Positions 8,608 through 18,288 of a stretch of DNA of 64,000 nucleotides are shown piece by piece. The notes beneath the pieces are model-generated. The model ran no database searches. It was not told the origin of the DNA and saw nothing but the letters and a program-made list of their open reading frames with translations. Numbering within the stretch: the stretch's first letter is position 1; each line of letters begins with the position of its first letter. The stretch covers positions 28,461 through 92,460 of the forward strand of contig CBDBJL010000024.1 of the NCBI GenBank assembly GCA_965206365.1. The letters run 5' to 3'. The stretch comes from CBDBJL01 sp965206365 (GTDB lineage: Bacteria > Pseudomonadota > Alphaproteobacteria > JABAAW01 > JAHZMA01). The translations under genes were made by a program, and so were the position numbers.

Positions 8608-9831
8608 ATGCGCGCAACAAAAATAATGGTCATAACAAAAATAATGATCATTAGGGTTTTATTTTTTATACTAGTAGCCATGCTTACAATGAACCTAGCA
8701 TCGGCAAAAGATAAGAGGCTTAGCAAAACAGATATTGAGCTTGCTCAATGGTATATGGTGTTGGCTAATTCTTCCGTTATAGGCAGTAATACTATTCGTA
8801 ATGAAGATGTTTCTAACATTATTGCGGCGTTAAAAAAGCTAAAAAAACAAAATAGAGAAAAATTATTAAATGCTGATGTAGAAATTATTGATCATGCGGC
8901 GATCTTATTAGTAAGTACCAGCAAAGCAGATTTACAAAAAATTGTGCCCATTAAAAATATTGAACGACGCGATTTGATCCAAATTCGTCAAGTCAGCGAA
9001 GGTTCTACACCGCTGATGATTGCAATACATAACTATAATTATGAAAAGGCATTATTGCCGTTAATTAAATATTATATTGAGGCAGGTGCTAACCTTAACA
9101 TACGTGATATTGTGAGTGGTGACACTGCATTGATGCGTAGTTATGATATAGAATTAATAAAATTATTAATCAGTAAGGGAGCCGATATAAAAATTAAAAA
9201 TAATTATGGTGACAATCTGTTATTCACACGTTCCGACAATATTGATATTGTAAAATTGCTTGTCAAAAATGGTATTGATATCAATGCCCGCAATGATAGT
9301 GGGAGGACAGCTTTGATGTCAGTTCATAATCTAGAAGTCGCTCGATTTTTAATAGATAATGGTGCCGATATTCATGTGCAAGATGATTGGGGTGAAACTG
9401 CCTTAGCATTGGTAACTAATGTAGGCGTTGCTCGGTTATTACTTGAAAATGGCGCGAATATAAATCATATCAATAAAGAAGGTCGCACGGTTTTAATGAA
9501 TTATAGACCTGCTGAAATTGTTCGTTTGTTAATTGACAAAGGTGCTGATATTCATGCTGTTGACGAGCGCGGGAATAATGCATTAATGTATTTAAATTCC
9601 CCTGAATCTGCTAGTTTATTAATAAAAAAAGGGATTAATATTAATATTAGAAACGAATATCGTGAGACCCCTTTAATGATTAATACGGATACTGGAATTT
9701 TGAGAGTTTTGCTGCAGTCGGGTGCTGATTTAAATGCAATAAATGCCTATGGGGAAACCAAGGCTGATTTATCTAGTTCTGATGAGGTGAAAGCAGTATT
9801 GGCTGAATTTACAAAAAGTGATAGCAATTAA
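8608..9831 (+). CDS. Secreted ankyrin-repeat protein
   Basis: A 407-residue product. The N-terminal hydrophobic stretch (about residues 12-33, ending NLASAK) looks like a signal peptide. From about residue 130 there are about nine ankyrin units such as GADIHVQDDWGETALALVTNV. The units run about 29-31 residues rather than the canonical 33; the turn between the two helices is short. Ankyrin proteins of this kind bind proteins, and in host-associated bacteria some are effectors, though export beyond the inner membrane is only inferred here. CTGGAG lies upstream of ATG 8608. It is neighbour and probable paralogue of the large ankyrin gene. Confidence 0.82.
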   Translation: MRATKIMVITKIMIIRVLFFILVAMLTMNLASAKDKRLSKTDIELAQWYMVLANSSVIGSNTIRNEDVSNIIAALKKLKKQNREKLLNADVEIIDHAAILLVSTSKADLQKIVPIKNIERRDLIQIRQVSEGSTPLMIAIHNYNYEKALLPLIKYYIEAGANLNIRDIVSGDTALMRSYDIELIKLLISKGADIKIKNNYGDNLLFTRSDNIDIVKLLVKNGIDINARNDSGRTALMSVHNLEVARFLIDNGADIHVQDDWGETALALVTNVGVARLLLENGANINHINKEGRTVLMNYRPAEIVRLLIDKGADIHAVDERGNNALMYLNSPESASLLIKKGININIRNEYRETPLMINTDTGILRVLLQSGADLNAINAYGETKADLSSSDEVKAVLAEFTKSDSN

Positions 9832-9978
9832 AAAATAAGAATTCTATCGTAAAATTCAAACGATGAACTATCTAATTTGCTATTGATTCTTATGAAAAAT
9901 CCGCTAGCGTAAGGATCTGAAAACCATACTGGCATTTGCAGAAAATAGTGACCCACCCCCCTGCTAGGACTATTATTT

Positions 9979-10080
9979 ATGAAGATCCAATTATTGATTT
10001 TTTCCTATGGTGTTGATGTTAAAGGACTATATGATAGTGATCAGAACTTTACGAGTTTGTCTTTTTTTGATGATTATTGA
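9979..10080 (+). pseudogene. Short ankyrin-like fragment
   Basis: A 33-codon open frame with a pattern like an ankyrin helix and turn (LLIFSYGVDVKGLYDSD), stranded between two ankyrin genes without a partner repeat. Most likely a remnant of a third gene. The remainder of 9832-10187 shows no other coding signal. Confidence 0.35.
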
Positions 10081-10187
10081 ATAAAAATCGATGTTCCCTC
10101 TAACGAATAAAGTTACTGATGGTGCATCTCTTCGTTCATACCCCTTCATTTATGGGGATAGCATTTTTTTTGAAAGGAGCATGCTTT

Positions 10188-12776
10188 ATGGCAAAATTAA
10201 AGATAAAAATTAAAAAACCAATTTCATTTTCGGGTTTCATTCTGCTCAGTGCTTTTATTGGTTGGGGCAGTTTGCTTTTTCTGGCAACTTACGATGATTT
10301 TAGTGATCAGGAAATTGTCTGGGTTGAAGAAACAGATTCCCTTGCGGAAAGTGAAACCATAACAGAGGCTGAAGAAACAGATTCCCTTGCGGAAAGTGAA
10401 ACCATAACAGAGGCTGAAGAAACAGATTCCCTTGCGGAAAGTGAAACCATAACAGAGGCTGAAGAAACAGATTCCCTTGCGGAAAGTGAAACCATAACAG
10501 AGGCTGAGGAAACAGACTCCCTTGCGGAAAGTGAAACGATAACAGAGGCTGAGGAGATAGGGGAAACAAATCCAGTTCCTAGAGTAACAGATTATGATTA
10601 TATGGATGAGCAGAATGCAACCCTTTTAGATGTTCAAGGGTTGCTGGTAAGGGGCATTGATATTAATAGCGAAAATGACAATGACAACACCTTATTGTAT
10701 AGTGCTCTTCTTTACAAAAGGGATGAGATTGCAATTTTTCTAATTGAAGAGGGGGCGGATGTAAATATAAGATCTGATTATGGAGAAACGCCTCTGCATT
10801 TGGCTTTTAATGCTGAAATGACCAAGCTTTTGCTAGATGCTGGGGCAGATGTAAATGCGAAAAATAAAAAAGGAAACACACCTCTTCATAATGCCCGCGA
10901 TACTGAAGTGACCAAGCTTTTGCTGGATGCTGGGGCAGATCTGAATGCGAAAGATGAGGATGGCAAAACGCCTCTGCATCATGTCCGCAATGCTGAAATG
11001 ACCAAGCTTTTGCTAGATGCGGGGGCGGATGTGAATGCGAAAGATAAGGATGGAAAAACGCCTCTCCATGATTTCCATAATGCGAAAATCACCAAGCTTT
11101 TGCTAGATGCTGGGGCAGATGTAAATGCGAAAAATAAAAAAGGAAACACACCTCTTCATAATGCCCGCGATACTGAAGTGACCAAGCTTTTGCTGGATGC
11201 TGGGGCGGATGTGAATGCGAAAGATGAGGATGGCAGAACGCCTCTGTATCATATCCGCGATACTAAAATCACCAAATTTTTGCTAGATGCGGGGGCAGAT
11301 CTGAATGCGAAAGATAAGGGTGGAAAGACGCCTTTGCATCATGCCCGCAATATTGAACGTATCAGGGTTTTGCTAGATGCGGGGGCGGATGCAAATGTGA
11401 AAGATGAGGGTGGAAAGACGCCTCTGTATGATTATCTTCGCTATATTGAGAGCATTAATCTTTTGCTGGATGCGGGGGCGGATGTGAATAAGAAAGCTGA
11501 GGGTAGAGGCACGCCTTTGCATGATTATCTTCACTATACTGAGAGCGTTCAGTTTTTGTTGGATGCCGGGGCGGATGTGAATGCGAAAGATGAGGATGGC
11601 AGAACGCCTCTGTATCATATCCGCGATACTAAAATCACCAAATTTTTGCTGGATGCGGGGGCGGATGTGAATGCGAAAGATGAGGATGGCAAAACGCCTC
11701 TGCATCATGCCCGCAATGCTGAAATGACCAAGCTTTTGCTGGATGCTGGGGCAGATCTGAATGCGAAAGATGAGGATGGCAAAACGCCTCTGCATCATGC
11801 CCGCAATGCTGAAATGACCAAGCTTTTGCTAGATGCGGGGGCGGATGCAAATGTGAAAGATGAGGGTGGAAAGACGCCTCTGTATGATTATCTTCGCTAT
11901 ATTGAGAGCATTAATCTTTTGCTGGATGCGGGGGCGGATGTGAATAAGAAAGCTGAGGGTAGAGGCACGCCTTTGCATGATTATCTTCACTATACTGAGA
12001 GCGTTCAGTTTTTGTTGGATGCCGGGGCGGATGTGAATGCGAAAGATGAGGATGGCAGAACGCCTCTGTATCATATCCGCGATACTAAAATCACCAAATT
12101 TTTGCTGGATGCGGGGGCGGATGTGAATGCGAAAGATGAGGATGGCAAAACGCCTCTGCATCATGCCCGCAATGCTGAAATGACCAAGCTTTTGCTGGAT
12201 GCTGGGGCAGATCTGAATGCGAAAGATGAGGATGGCAAAACGCCTCTGCATCATGCCCGCAATGCTGAAATGACCAAGCTTTTGCTAGATGCGGGGGCGG
12301 ATGCAAATGTGAAAGATGAGGGTGGAAAGACGCCTCTGTATGATTATCTTCGCTATATTGAGAGCATTAATCTTTTGCTGGATGCGGGGGCGGATGTGAA
12401 TAAGAAAGCTGAGGGTAGAGGCACGCCTTTGCATGATTATCTTCACTATACTGAGAGCGTTCAGTTTTTGTTGGATGCCGGGGCGGATGTGAATGCGAAA
12501 GATGAGGATGGCAGAACGCCTCTGTATCATATCCGCGATACTAAAATCACCAAATTTTTGCTGGATGCGGGGGCGGATGTGAATGCGAAAGATGAGGATG
12601 GCAAAACGCCTCTGCATCATGCCCGCAATGCTGAAATGACCAAGCTTTTGCTGGATGCTGGGGCAGATCTGAATGCGAAAGATGAGGATGGAGGCACGCC
12701 TGCGCACAGCATCGATGATCCTCAGAGTCTTAAGCTTTTACGAGATGTCGAGGTAGATATTGAAAGCGAGAAGTGA
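10188..12776 (+). CDS. Large membrane-anchored ankyrin-repeat protein with recent internal amplification
   Basis: The start ATG 10188 follows AAAGGAG and gives 862 residues; the upstream in-frame codon at 10119 lacks this site. Order of parts: basic N-terminus, one membrane helix (about residues 10-30), five acidic 15-residue repeats EETDSLAESETITEA (about 47-121), then about 23 ankyrin units. The units are mostly exactly 30 residues (GADVNAKDEDGKTPLHHARN followed by AEMTKLLLDA), with two 31-residue variants. Five units (152 residues) are repeated three times with no visible base change. The acidic spacer probably holds the ankyrin solenoid away from the membrane. The partner is unknown. The assembly could have collapsed or expanded this locus. 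Confidence 0.88.
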   Translation: MAKLKIKIKKPISFSGFILLSAFIGWGSLLFLATYDDFSDQEIVWVEETDSLAESETITEAEETDSLAESETITEAEETDSLAESETITEAEETDSLAESETITEAEETDSLAESETITEAEEIGETNPVPRVTDYDYMDEQNATLLDVQGLLVRGIDINSENDNDNTLLYSALLYKRDEIAIFLIEEGADVNIRSDYGETPLHLAFNAEMTKLLLDAGADVNAKNKKGNTPLHNARDTEVTKLLLDAGADLNAKDEDGKTPLHHVRNAEMTKLLLDAGADVNAKDKDGKTPLHDFHNAKITKLLLDAGADVNAKNKKGNTPLHNARDTEVTKLLLDAGADVNAKDEDGRTPLYHIRDTKITKFLLDAGADLNAKDKGGKTPLHHARNIERIRVLLDAGADANVKDEGGKTPLYDYLRYIESINLLLDAGADVNKKAEGRGTPLHDYLHYTESVQFLLDAGADVNAKDEDGRTPLYHIRDTKITKFLLDAGADVNAKDEDGKTPLHHARNAEMTKLLLDAGADLNAKDEDGKTPLHHARNAEMTKLLLDAGADANVKDEGGKTPLYDYLRYIESINLLLDAGADVNKKAEGRGTPLHDYLHYTESVQFLLDAGADVNAKDEDGRTPLYHIRDTKITKFLLDAGADVNAKDEDGKTPLHHARNAEMTKLLLDAGADLNAKDEDGKTPLHHARNAEMTKLLLDAGADANVKDEGGKTPLYDYLRYIESINLLLDAGADVNKKAEGRGTPLHDYLHYTESVQFLLDAGADVNAKDEDGRTPLYHIRDTKITKFLLDAGADVNAKDEDGKTPLHHARNAEMTKLLLDAGADLNAKDEDGGTPAHSIDDPQSLKLLRDVEVDIESEK
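10326..10550 (+). repeat. Five tandem 45-bp repeats (in-frame minisatellite)
   Basis: Five head-to-tail copies of a 45-bp unit encode 15 residues each. Copies 1-4 are almost identical and copy 5 carries a few silent changes (GAG for GAA, GACTCC, ACGATA). The array keeps the reading frame of the ankyrin gene and could vary in copy number by slippage. Confidence 0.93.
11369..12691 (+). repeat. 456-bp tandem repeat, about 2.9 copies
   Basis: The stretch starting GCAAATGTGA occurs at 11391, 11847 and 12303, exactly 456 bp apart. By eye each copy is identical base for base. Identity begins near 11369 and ends near 12691, where the last unit changes to GGAGGCACGCC. 456 bp is 152 codons (30+31+31+30+30), so the copies preserve both the frame and the ankyrin register. 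Confidence 0.93.
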
Positions 12777-13136
12777 AAATAAAATACTCTTTGTTCTTAT
12801 AGCAGGGTATATAGCTCTTAACATGACCGAACTTGGTTTTGTTTATTAAATTCGCATGCTGAGGATAATGAATTGAAAAATGCATTTTGCTACGAGGTTA
12901 TTAGTGAGGCTCGTGACTTTTTAATTCGTTAGGGGTAATACAATGAAGGTAAATGTGCTTATGAAAAATTCTCAATCTCTAAACTAGCTTTTACGATTTT
13001 TTGTCAAAACACTTCATAAAATATTTTCAATTCATAGTGCAAGGGATATTATTTATGGGGAATTCATTTCTCGTAGCATATATTTTCTTCTTACAAAATG
13101 GTGAAGTATGTGCCCCCCTTAAATCGCAAGCCTTGT
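12777..13136. other. Intergenic, no gene seen
   Basis: Lies between the convergent ends of the large ankyrin gene and the YeiH gene. All frames are short and no clear terminator hairpin or repeat was found. Bases 12872-12930 give a short open stretch (ELKNAFCYEVISEARDFLIR) that may be a gene remnant but is unidentifiable. Confidence 0.5.
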
Positions 13137-14156
13137 TTATAAAAACCAGACTGTAAATGCCAAGGCTGCGCCCAATAATGCCAAAGTTTCTATCAGAAGT
13201 ACACCAATATGGGTACGCTTAACCCCCGCCATTTGCGCCAATGATGATTTAATGCCTAAAGCTGAAATGGCAATAATCAATAAACTACGAGACAAAATAT
13301 TAAGCCATTCTACAAGCAATGCCGGCAATAAAGAAAAGCTATTCAATAAGGCTAACAATAGGAAAATCACTACAAACCAAGGGATTCGAGCATATTTTTG
13401 TCCTGATTGTTTGGGTATTATAAAAATAGCAATAAAAATAACGACAGGCAACATGCAAACTCGTAAAATTTTTACCAAAGTAGCGGTGTCACCCACTGAT
13501 TCAGATACCGAATAGCCAGCTCCTACCACTTGGGCAACATCATGAATGGTTGCACCAAGTAAAAAACCAATTTGCAATTGATTTAACTTAAGAATGCTAA
13601 ATAAAATAGGGTAGGCTACCATTGCAACTGTTGAAAGCGTGGTGACACCAATAATAACAAACAGGGTGTTTCGTTCTAAAAATTTTTGTTGCGGAATAAT
13701 GCTTGCCATTGCCAAAGCTGCTGAGGCACCACAAATGCCAACGGCTCCGCCGGTAAGCAGAGCAAAATGCCAACTTTTATGCATTATTTTACAAGAAATA
13801 AAGGCAAGCAACAATGTAAAAGTAATCAGAAGCGGAATTGCCAATAGCATTTCTATTTTTAACTGCATGAGATCCTGGGGTACAATGCGTACCCCCAAAA
13901 ACCCCACTCCCAATTTTAGCAAGCTGGTGGAGGTGAATTGAATGCCAGCTTTGCATTTTCTAGATTCTGTCAAAAAACTGATTGCCATGCCAATTAATAA
14001 TGCAAATAGCATAATTGGTGCACCGTAATGGGTGCCAAGTGAATAGGCAACCAATCCAACAAGCGTAGAGATCATGATTCCAGGATAAAAAAGGATAAGT
14101 TTGCGTTTACTCTTTTGGGATATTTTTTGGATGATGAAGGTTATTTTTTGCATCAA
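13137..14156 (-). CDS. YeiH/UPF0324-family membrane transporter (putative sulfate exporter family)
   Basis: A 339-residue polytopic protein with about ten hydrophobic helices. The family motifs GGAVGICGASAALAMASIIP (about residues 136-155) and LLGATIHDVAQVVGAGYSVS (about 199-218) are both clear. The family is annotated as putative sulfate exporters, but experimental support is thin, so the substrate is uncertain. Start ATG 14156; MQKITF one codon later is equally possible. It is transcribed alone. Confidence 0.85.
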   Translation of the reverse strand: MMQKITFIIQKISQKSKRKLILFYPGIMISTLVGLVAYSLGTHYGAPIMLFALLIGMAISFLTESRKCKAGIQFTSTSLLKLGVGFLGVRIVPQDLMQLKIEMLLAIPLLITFTLLLAFISCKIMHKSWHFALLTGGAVGICGASAALAMASIIPQQKFLERNTLFVIIGVTTLSTVAMVAYPILFSILKLNQLQIGFLLGATIHDVAQVVGAGYSVSESVGDTATLVKILRVCMLPVVIFIAIFIIPKQSGQKYARIPWFVVIFLLLALLNSFSLLPALLVEWLNILSRSLLIIAISALGIKSSLAQMAGVKRTHIGVLLIETLALLGAALAFTVWFL

Positions 14157-14340
14157 GCTACGCCTTTGTTCATTGTTGGAAATATATGCTAAACTGGCAT
14201 ATATTTATGCCTATAATCACATATAAACTCGTTATAGGCAAGTGAATTTTAGGTTATTTTGCCACAATTTTGGTGCTAAATTATTGAATTTATGTCAGGA
14301 TTAGGGTATTTCAAATTTATCGTAAGCGTGGCGATTAATC

Positions 14341-15593
14341 ATGGTCAGATTTCTTTTTCATTGCAAAAAACACATGAGTCATTTGTTGTTTGGCATTATT
14401 TTTTGCGTGTATTCGTTTAGCTTGGTTCAAGATTTTGATGAAGATGAACTTATTATTGCCAATGAAGATTTGCAACCGAAAATACAATTAGCTGATTTTA
14501 TTTTCACCAAATTGGGTGTTGCCCAAGCGCAAAACAAGAAGTTAGAGAGAAAAACTTATCGTATAAATTTTGGCGTTAATATTCATTGGCGATGGGGTAG
14601 TTTTTGAAGGGTTTTCTCCGATGGCTGTGGTTTTGCCGAAAACAAACATTATTACCACATTAACCCCTAGTAAAATTGATAGTTTGCAGGGGCAAGATCA
14701 GCCAATATTATCTGTGTTTCCAATCTTTAAAATAGAGCTACAGCTGTATCGTTTTACGAATTTTCGCAGTGATAAAGTTACCGATGAAGGATTTCAAAAA
14801 CTGTTAAGAACAAATCTTGATTTTGGATATCATCCCTTTCCTGGATTCAACCATAAATTACATTATAGAGCAGATCAAGATGAAGCAAACAAGCAAGCTT
14901 GTTATTTTATCCCAATTGGATCAACCTTGCATTTACAACCTATCAAGGATCGATATTACAGCACCTTTAATGCGTACAGATACGGCGATTAGTCAAGTTA
15001 ACTATCAAGCTAACCCTAATCCTCCCCCTTCGAATCTCTATTTCACCCCCGCAACGGTGGATATTGCGCCGGTTTATGTGAGTGAGCAAAAATCTTACTT
15101 ATTTTACCCAAAAATAATGATGCGTGGCTTTGAAGTCGCACTCCCTATCGGCAGTCGATTTACGTTATGTGCAGAAGAATCAGAAATAGAAACCTTAAAA
15201 GGACTAGGTTTTCATGGCAGACATGAATTCACCATTCATCCTGAACATTACAATTACGCACCAACTTATATTGGTGCGGTTGATAGAGCTGCGTTAGAAT
15301 TTTTGGATGCAATTGGCTCTGATTATGTGCAAATATCAAATATTGCTAACTATGTTTCTAACCCAGTGCAACGTGAACCTCTGCTACAAGCCACAGCTTT
15401 ATATGCAGTTAAAATTATTACTTCGGCATCAGGTGTGCTTTACACAGGAAAAAAATGGCGAACCAGTTTCACGCGTATAAAAGTAAAAACATTGCTTTTG
15501 GGTCCGCAAGATCTTAGAATTCTTCAGGCCTATAACCGCCTGATTGATTTTGATCAACCCGCTCCTGTTATCATTACCGAAAATACCGATTAA
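14341..15593 (+). pseudogene. Broken gene of unknown function (two frameshifts)
   Basis: Three overlapping frames continue one another: 14341-14607 (frame 1), about 14590-14955 (frame 2) and about 14950-15593 (frame 3). The first part begins with a hydrophobic signal-like segment; the rest is rich in Tyr, Pro and Thr, as in secreted or surface proteins. Compositions match across the junctions, which argues for one ancestral protein of about 410 residues. The third segment alone (ending PVIITENTD) could still be expressed. No family recognised. Sequencing error is an alternative to real frameshifts. Confidence 0.5.
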
Positions 15594-15597
15594 TGCA

Positions 15598-15840
15598 ATG
15601 ATTACGCATCAAAATTTTTCTACTTATCGACTCATCGGAGAAAATAATTAACATCATATTGGGATCAGCATTGGTGAGTTTGCGATTGGCAGGGGCAAGA
15701 ATGCTTTTTCTCGTTATCATTTTACCGAAGATATCGCATTGGCACTATCGATTGGCAAAATAACACTAACAAACAACTCGTTCAATCCTGAAGAGCTTGA
15801 TGATTCTAATGGTTACACCACACAAGCTAGTTTTAAGTAA
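15598..15840 (+). pseudogene. Small gene interrupted by an in-frame TAA
   Basis: Starting at ATG 15598 the frame reads 17 codons (MITHQNFSTYRLIGENN), meets TAA at 15649-15651 and then continues open in the same frame for 62 codons (HHIGISIGEFAIGRGKNAF onward) to TAA at 15838. The even composition across the stop suggests a recent nonsense mutation. It directly follows the broken gene at 14341-15593 and may belong to the same lost surface locus. Bases 15841-16247 contain only short frames. Confidence 0.45.
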
Positions 15841-16247
15841 GCTTGACATTGTTTTTTGCCATTATCATTACGATGTTGGCGAGTCTGATTCGTAATGGCA
15901 GTCAGGCAAGAAACGCTTCAAAGCATTTTACCTCGTTTTGCTGGCGCAATGTTAAAGGCGGATGCCGTAAAATCTTGATATTATTGGGGATAAAACTGAA
16001 ACAGCGATCATGTTCCACAAGTTTTAATACCAAAAATACCAGCATAACCAAATCACTGCAAATGTGAAATATTTCTGAGCAATGGCTTCGATAAAATAAC
16101 GCATATTTAAATTTGATGATAAGATTTTATCTATGTGTGGGCAGGCAAAAATCAAGTCTAAAAATCTTTGTTGGTGTGATTTTTTGCTGACAAAGTTTAA
16201 AAATCGTTTACAGTGGATAGATATCAATTTTATGAGGAACGGCAATC

Positions 16248-16994
16248 ATGAAAATTCAGACCCAAAAATTATCGCTGTATTTGATTCTTCTATTGGGCAT
16301 AATTTCTCCACATTCTATGGCATTTGCGGGGCAGAATGTTGAATATGGTCAAAATTATCAAGGCTATCTTGCCGTGCCCGAAAGCACCAAAGCTGCGCCA
16401 GCGATTTTGTTGATTCATGAATGGTGGGGGCTAAACCAAGATATAAAAAATAAAGCGGATGAATTTGCCCGCCAGGGTTATGTGGCACTAGCAGTAAATA
16501 TGTATGGCAAGCCAGCTAGTAATGATCCCGCTCAAGCTCGCAAAATGGCAAGTGCAGTTCGCAACAATATCGATGAGGCGTTCAAAAACCTAAATGCCGG
16601 GATCGGGTTTCTGAAGAATTCCACAATGGTCGATGCCACGCGCTTAGCATCGGTGGGTTGGTGTTTTGGTGGGGGTTGGTCTTACCAAATTGCAAAAAAC
16701 AATTTGGGCGTTAAAGCTTCGGTAATTTATTACGGGCGCTTCAATCCAGAAGATGATTTGGCAACAATGCGCGCCAAGATCTTAGGGCATTTTGCCGAGA
16801 AAGATCGTGGCATTACGCTAGATGCTGTGAATGCATTTGAAGCAAAATTAAATACGCTTGATGGGACGCATCAGATTTTTATCTACCCCAATACCCAGCA
16901 TGGATTTGCCAACCCGAATAGCAAAATTTATGATCAAGAAGCTACAAAAAAAGCGACAGCACGAACGTTGGAATTTTTAAAACGGGTAATGTAA
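16248..16994 (+). CDS. Secreted dienelactone-hydrolase-family protein
   Basis: An alpha/beta hydrolase of 248 residues with an N-terminal signal peptide (hydrophobic 10-27, ending AFAG). The catalytic triad of the DLH family can be placed: nucleophile Cys in VGWCFGGG, Asp in AEKDRG and His in NTQHGFANP. The oxyanion-region motif IHEWWGLN is also typical. The true substrate of periplasmic DLH-like proteins is generally unknown; ester or lactone hydrolysis is inferred. A GAGGAACG site precedes ATG 16248. It stands alone. Confidence 0.88.
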   Translation: MKIQTQKLSLYLILLLGIISPHSMAFAGQNVEYGQNYQGYLAVPESTKAAPAILLIHEWWGLNQDIKNKADEFARQGYVALAVNMYGKPASNDPAQARKMASAVRNNIDEAFKNLNAGIGFLKNSTMVDATRLASVGWCFGGGWSYQIAKNNLGVKASVIYYGRFNPEDDLATMRAKILGHFAEKDRGITLDAVNAFEAKLNTLDGTHQIFIYPNTQHGFANPNSKIYDQEATKKATARTLEFLKRVM

Positions 16995-17210
16995 TTTTAT
17001 AATCTATATTTCTGCGGGGCGCGCGATATCGCTTCTTGGTGCCCTTGTAGCGTAAGTGCGGGTAGTTTACGAAAACTCCGTTTGGATAAGAGTTTTAGAT
17101 TCCCCTATCATTCCCTTAAAGTCAATCCTCAATTTCCATAAAATTATCGATCATTTGTGCCTCTTGTAATCATTGTCGATACTGGTTTTGCAAAATTTAC
17201 GGTTCAATGA
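16995..17210. other. Intergenic, no gene seen
   Basis: Downstream of the hydrolase gene. No open frame of useful length, no clear terminator. It contains a locally GC-richer stretch (GGGGCGCGCG at about 17026) that stands out from the surrounding AT-rich sequence. Confidence 0.4.
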
Positions 17211-17360
17211 TTTTTCCCAGTTTTTCCCCAGTTTTTCCATAGCTTTTCTCAGGTTTTTCCATAGCTTTTCCCCAAATTTTCCCTAAGAGTTTCTTTAATT
17301 TTTTCCGATATTTTCCCAAAGTTTTCTACAGGTTTCCCCCTAGTTTTTCTCAGCTGAATC
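17211..17360. repeat. Degenerate pyrimidine-rich tandem array
   Basis: About 150 bases consist of imperfect copies of a 10-20 bp unit of the type CCAGTTTTTCC / CATAGCTTTTCC. The plus strand is nearly all T and C apart from short AG, ATAG and AAG spacers, so the minus strand is a purine run. A short minus-strand frame across it (YGKTGEKLGK) is probably a by-product of the repeat. Confidence 0.55.
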
Positions 17361-17550
17361 GATGCCAACATATTGCCAGTCGTACACACCTCTACCGTGC
17401 CAAATTTTGGCTTCTTGTGTGATGGAATAGATGTTCGTGCAGATCATTAGCCATCTTTTCATCAAAATGCCATACAACATTGAAAGCCTCTTCTTGATAA
17501 AATCCAAATAATCTTTTCATTGGAAATTTTATCACGTGGAAAATATTCTT

Positions 17551-17707
17551 CCTCTATGTCTAGGCGATCAATATTTACCAGGCTATGATAATCTTCCGAA
17601 AAGCCCAAGCTAGGTTGGGCATCTATTACGTTGGTAACAAAGATTATAAAAGTGCGATCTATTCGTTTAGCAAAGCAGAAAAACGCGAACATAATTTTGA
17701 TGTTTAA
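17551..17707 (+). pseudogene. Sel1-repeat gene fragment
   Basis: The frame ending at TAA 17705-17707 reads AQARLGIYYVGNKDYKSAIY and continues FSKAEKREHNF. The pattern AQ-x-LG-x3-Y is the Sel1/TPR signature. Just upstream, a different frame reads LCLGDQYLPGYDN, suggesting a frameshifted earlier repeat. No start codon or full repeat set remains. The following 17708-18180 holds only short frames, one of 49 codons from ATG 17828. Confidence 0.45.
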
Positions 17708-18288
17708 TTTTGGTAGATTTTGTTTACTCTAAAATAGGTGGCAATATGGCATATTATTACTATCAAAAAGCTACCCCCTTTATCTATGGTAGTTTAGATA
17801 AATTTTCATTACAAAAAGAGTGATAGCATGCGTTCTAACGAGGATGAAAAAGATGGGGATCTCCCAGAAGAAATTTGGCAATGTTTCGTTGGCGAATATG
17901 GCAAGTGTATTTCCCATAAAAATATGAAATGGTGGTGGAAAGCTGATACGCTATTGGAATGTGTAAGCAGGGCTTAAAAGATCGTAATGGAAATAGGGTT
18001 CTTAAAAAAATTAAGAAGTCTTATAACAACCCTTGGTAAAATTTCAAAAGTTTGCTTCATGAGCAGCGATAATCGCATTAGATAAAGATCATTTCGGTAT
18101 TGATGAACCGAAAAATTGAGATCATGATAAAAATATGCTTGCAGTATTATTGATTTAGGCATCTTTCGGTTAAGAATTTTATGGCTAAGGATATTTATTT
18201 CGCCATAGAAATGGGTTATGCTTTAGAAGTTACGGAATTTTTGTAACTTCCAAAAATGCAAAGAATATCAGTAATGGGCAGGTGAGGT

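Noticed and set aside
10326..10550. Five spaced repeats considered as a CRISPR array
   Set aside because: The units are contiguous without spacers, are translated in frame, and are not palindromic.
10300..12707. Several long minus-strand frames opposite the large ankyrin gene
   Set aside because: They repeat with the same 456-bp and 45-bp periods as the sense gene and are mirror products of its codon pattern; no start sites or domains.
17462..17692. Minus-strand frame of 76 codons
   Set aside because: The plus strand of the same bases carries a Sel1-type pattern, which explains the sequence better.
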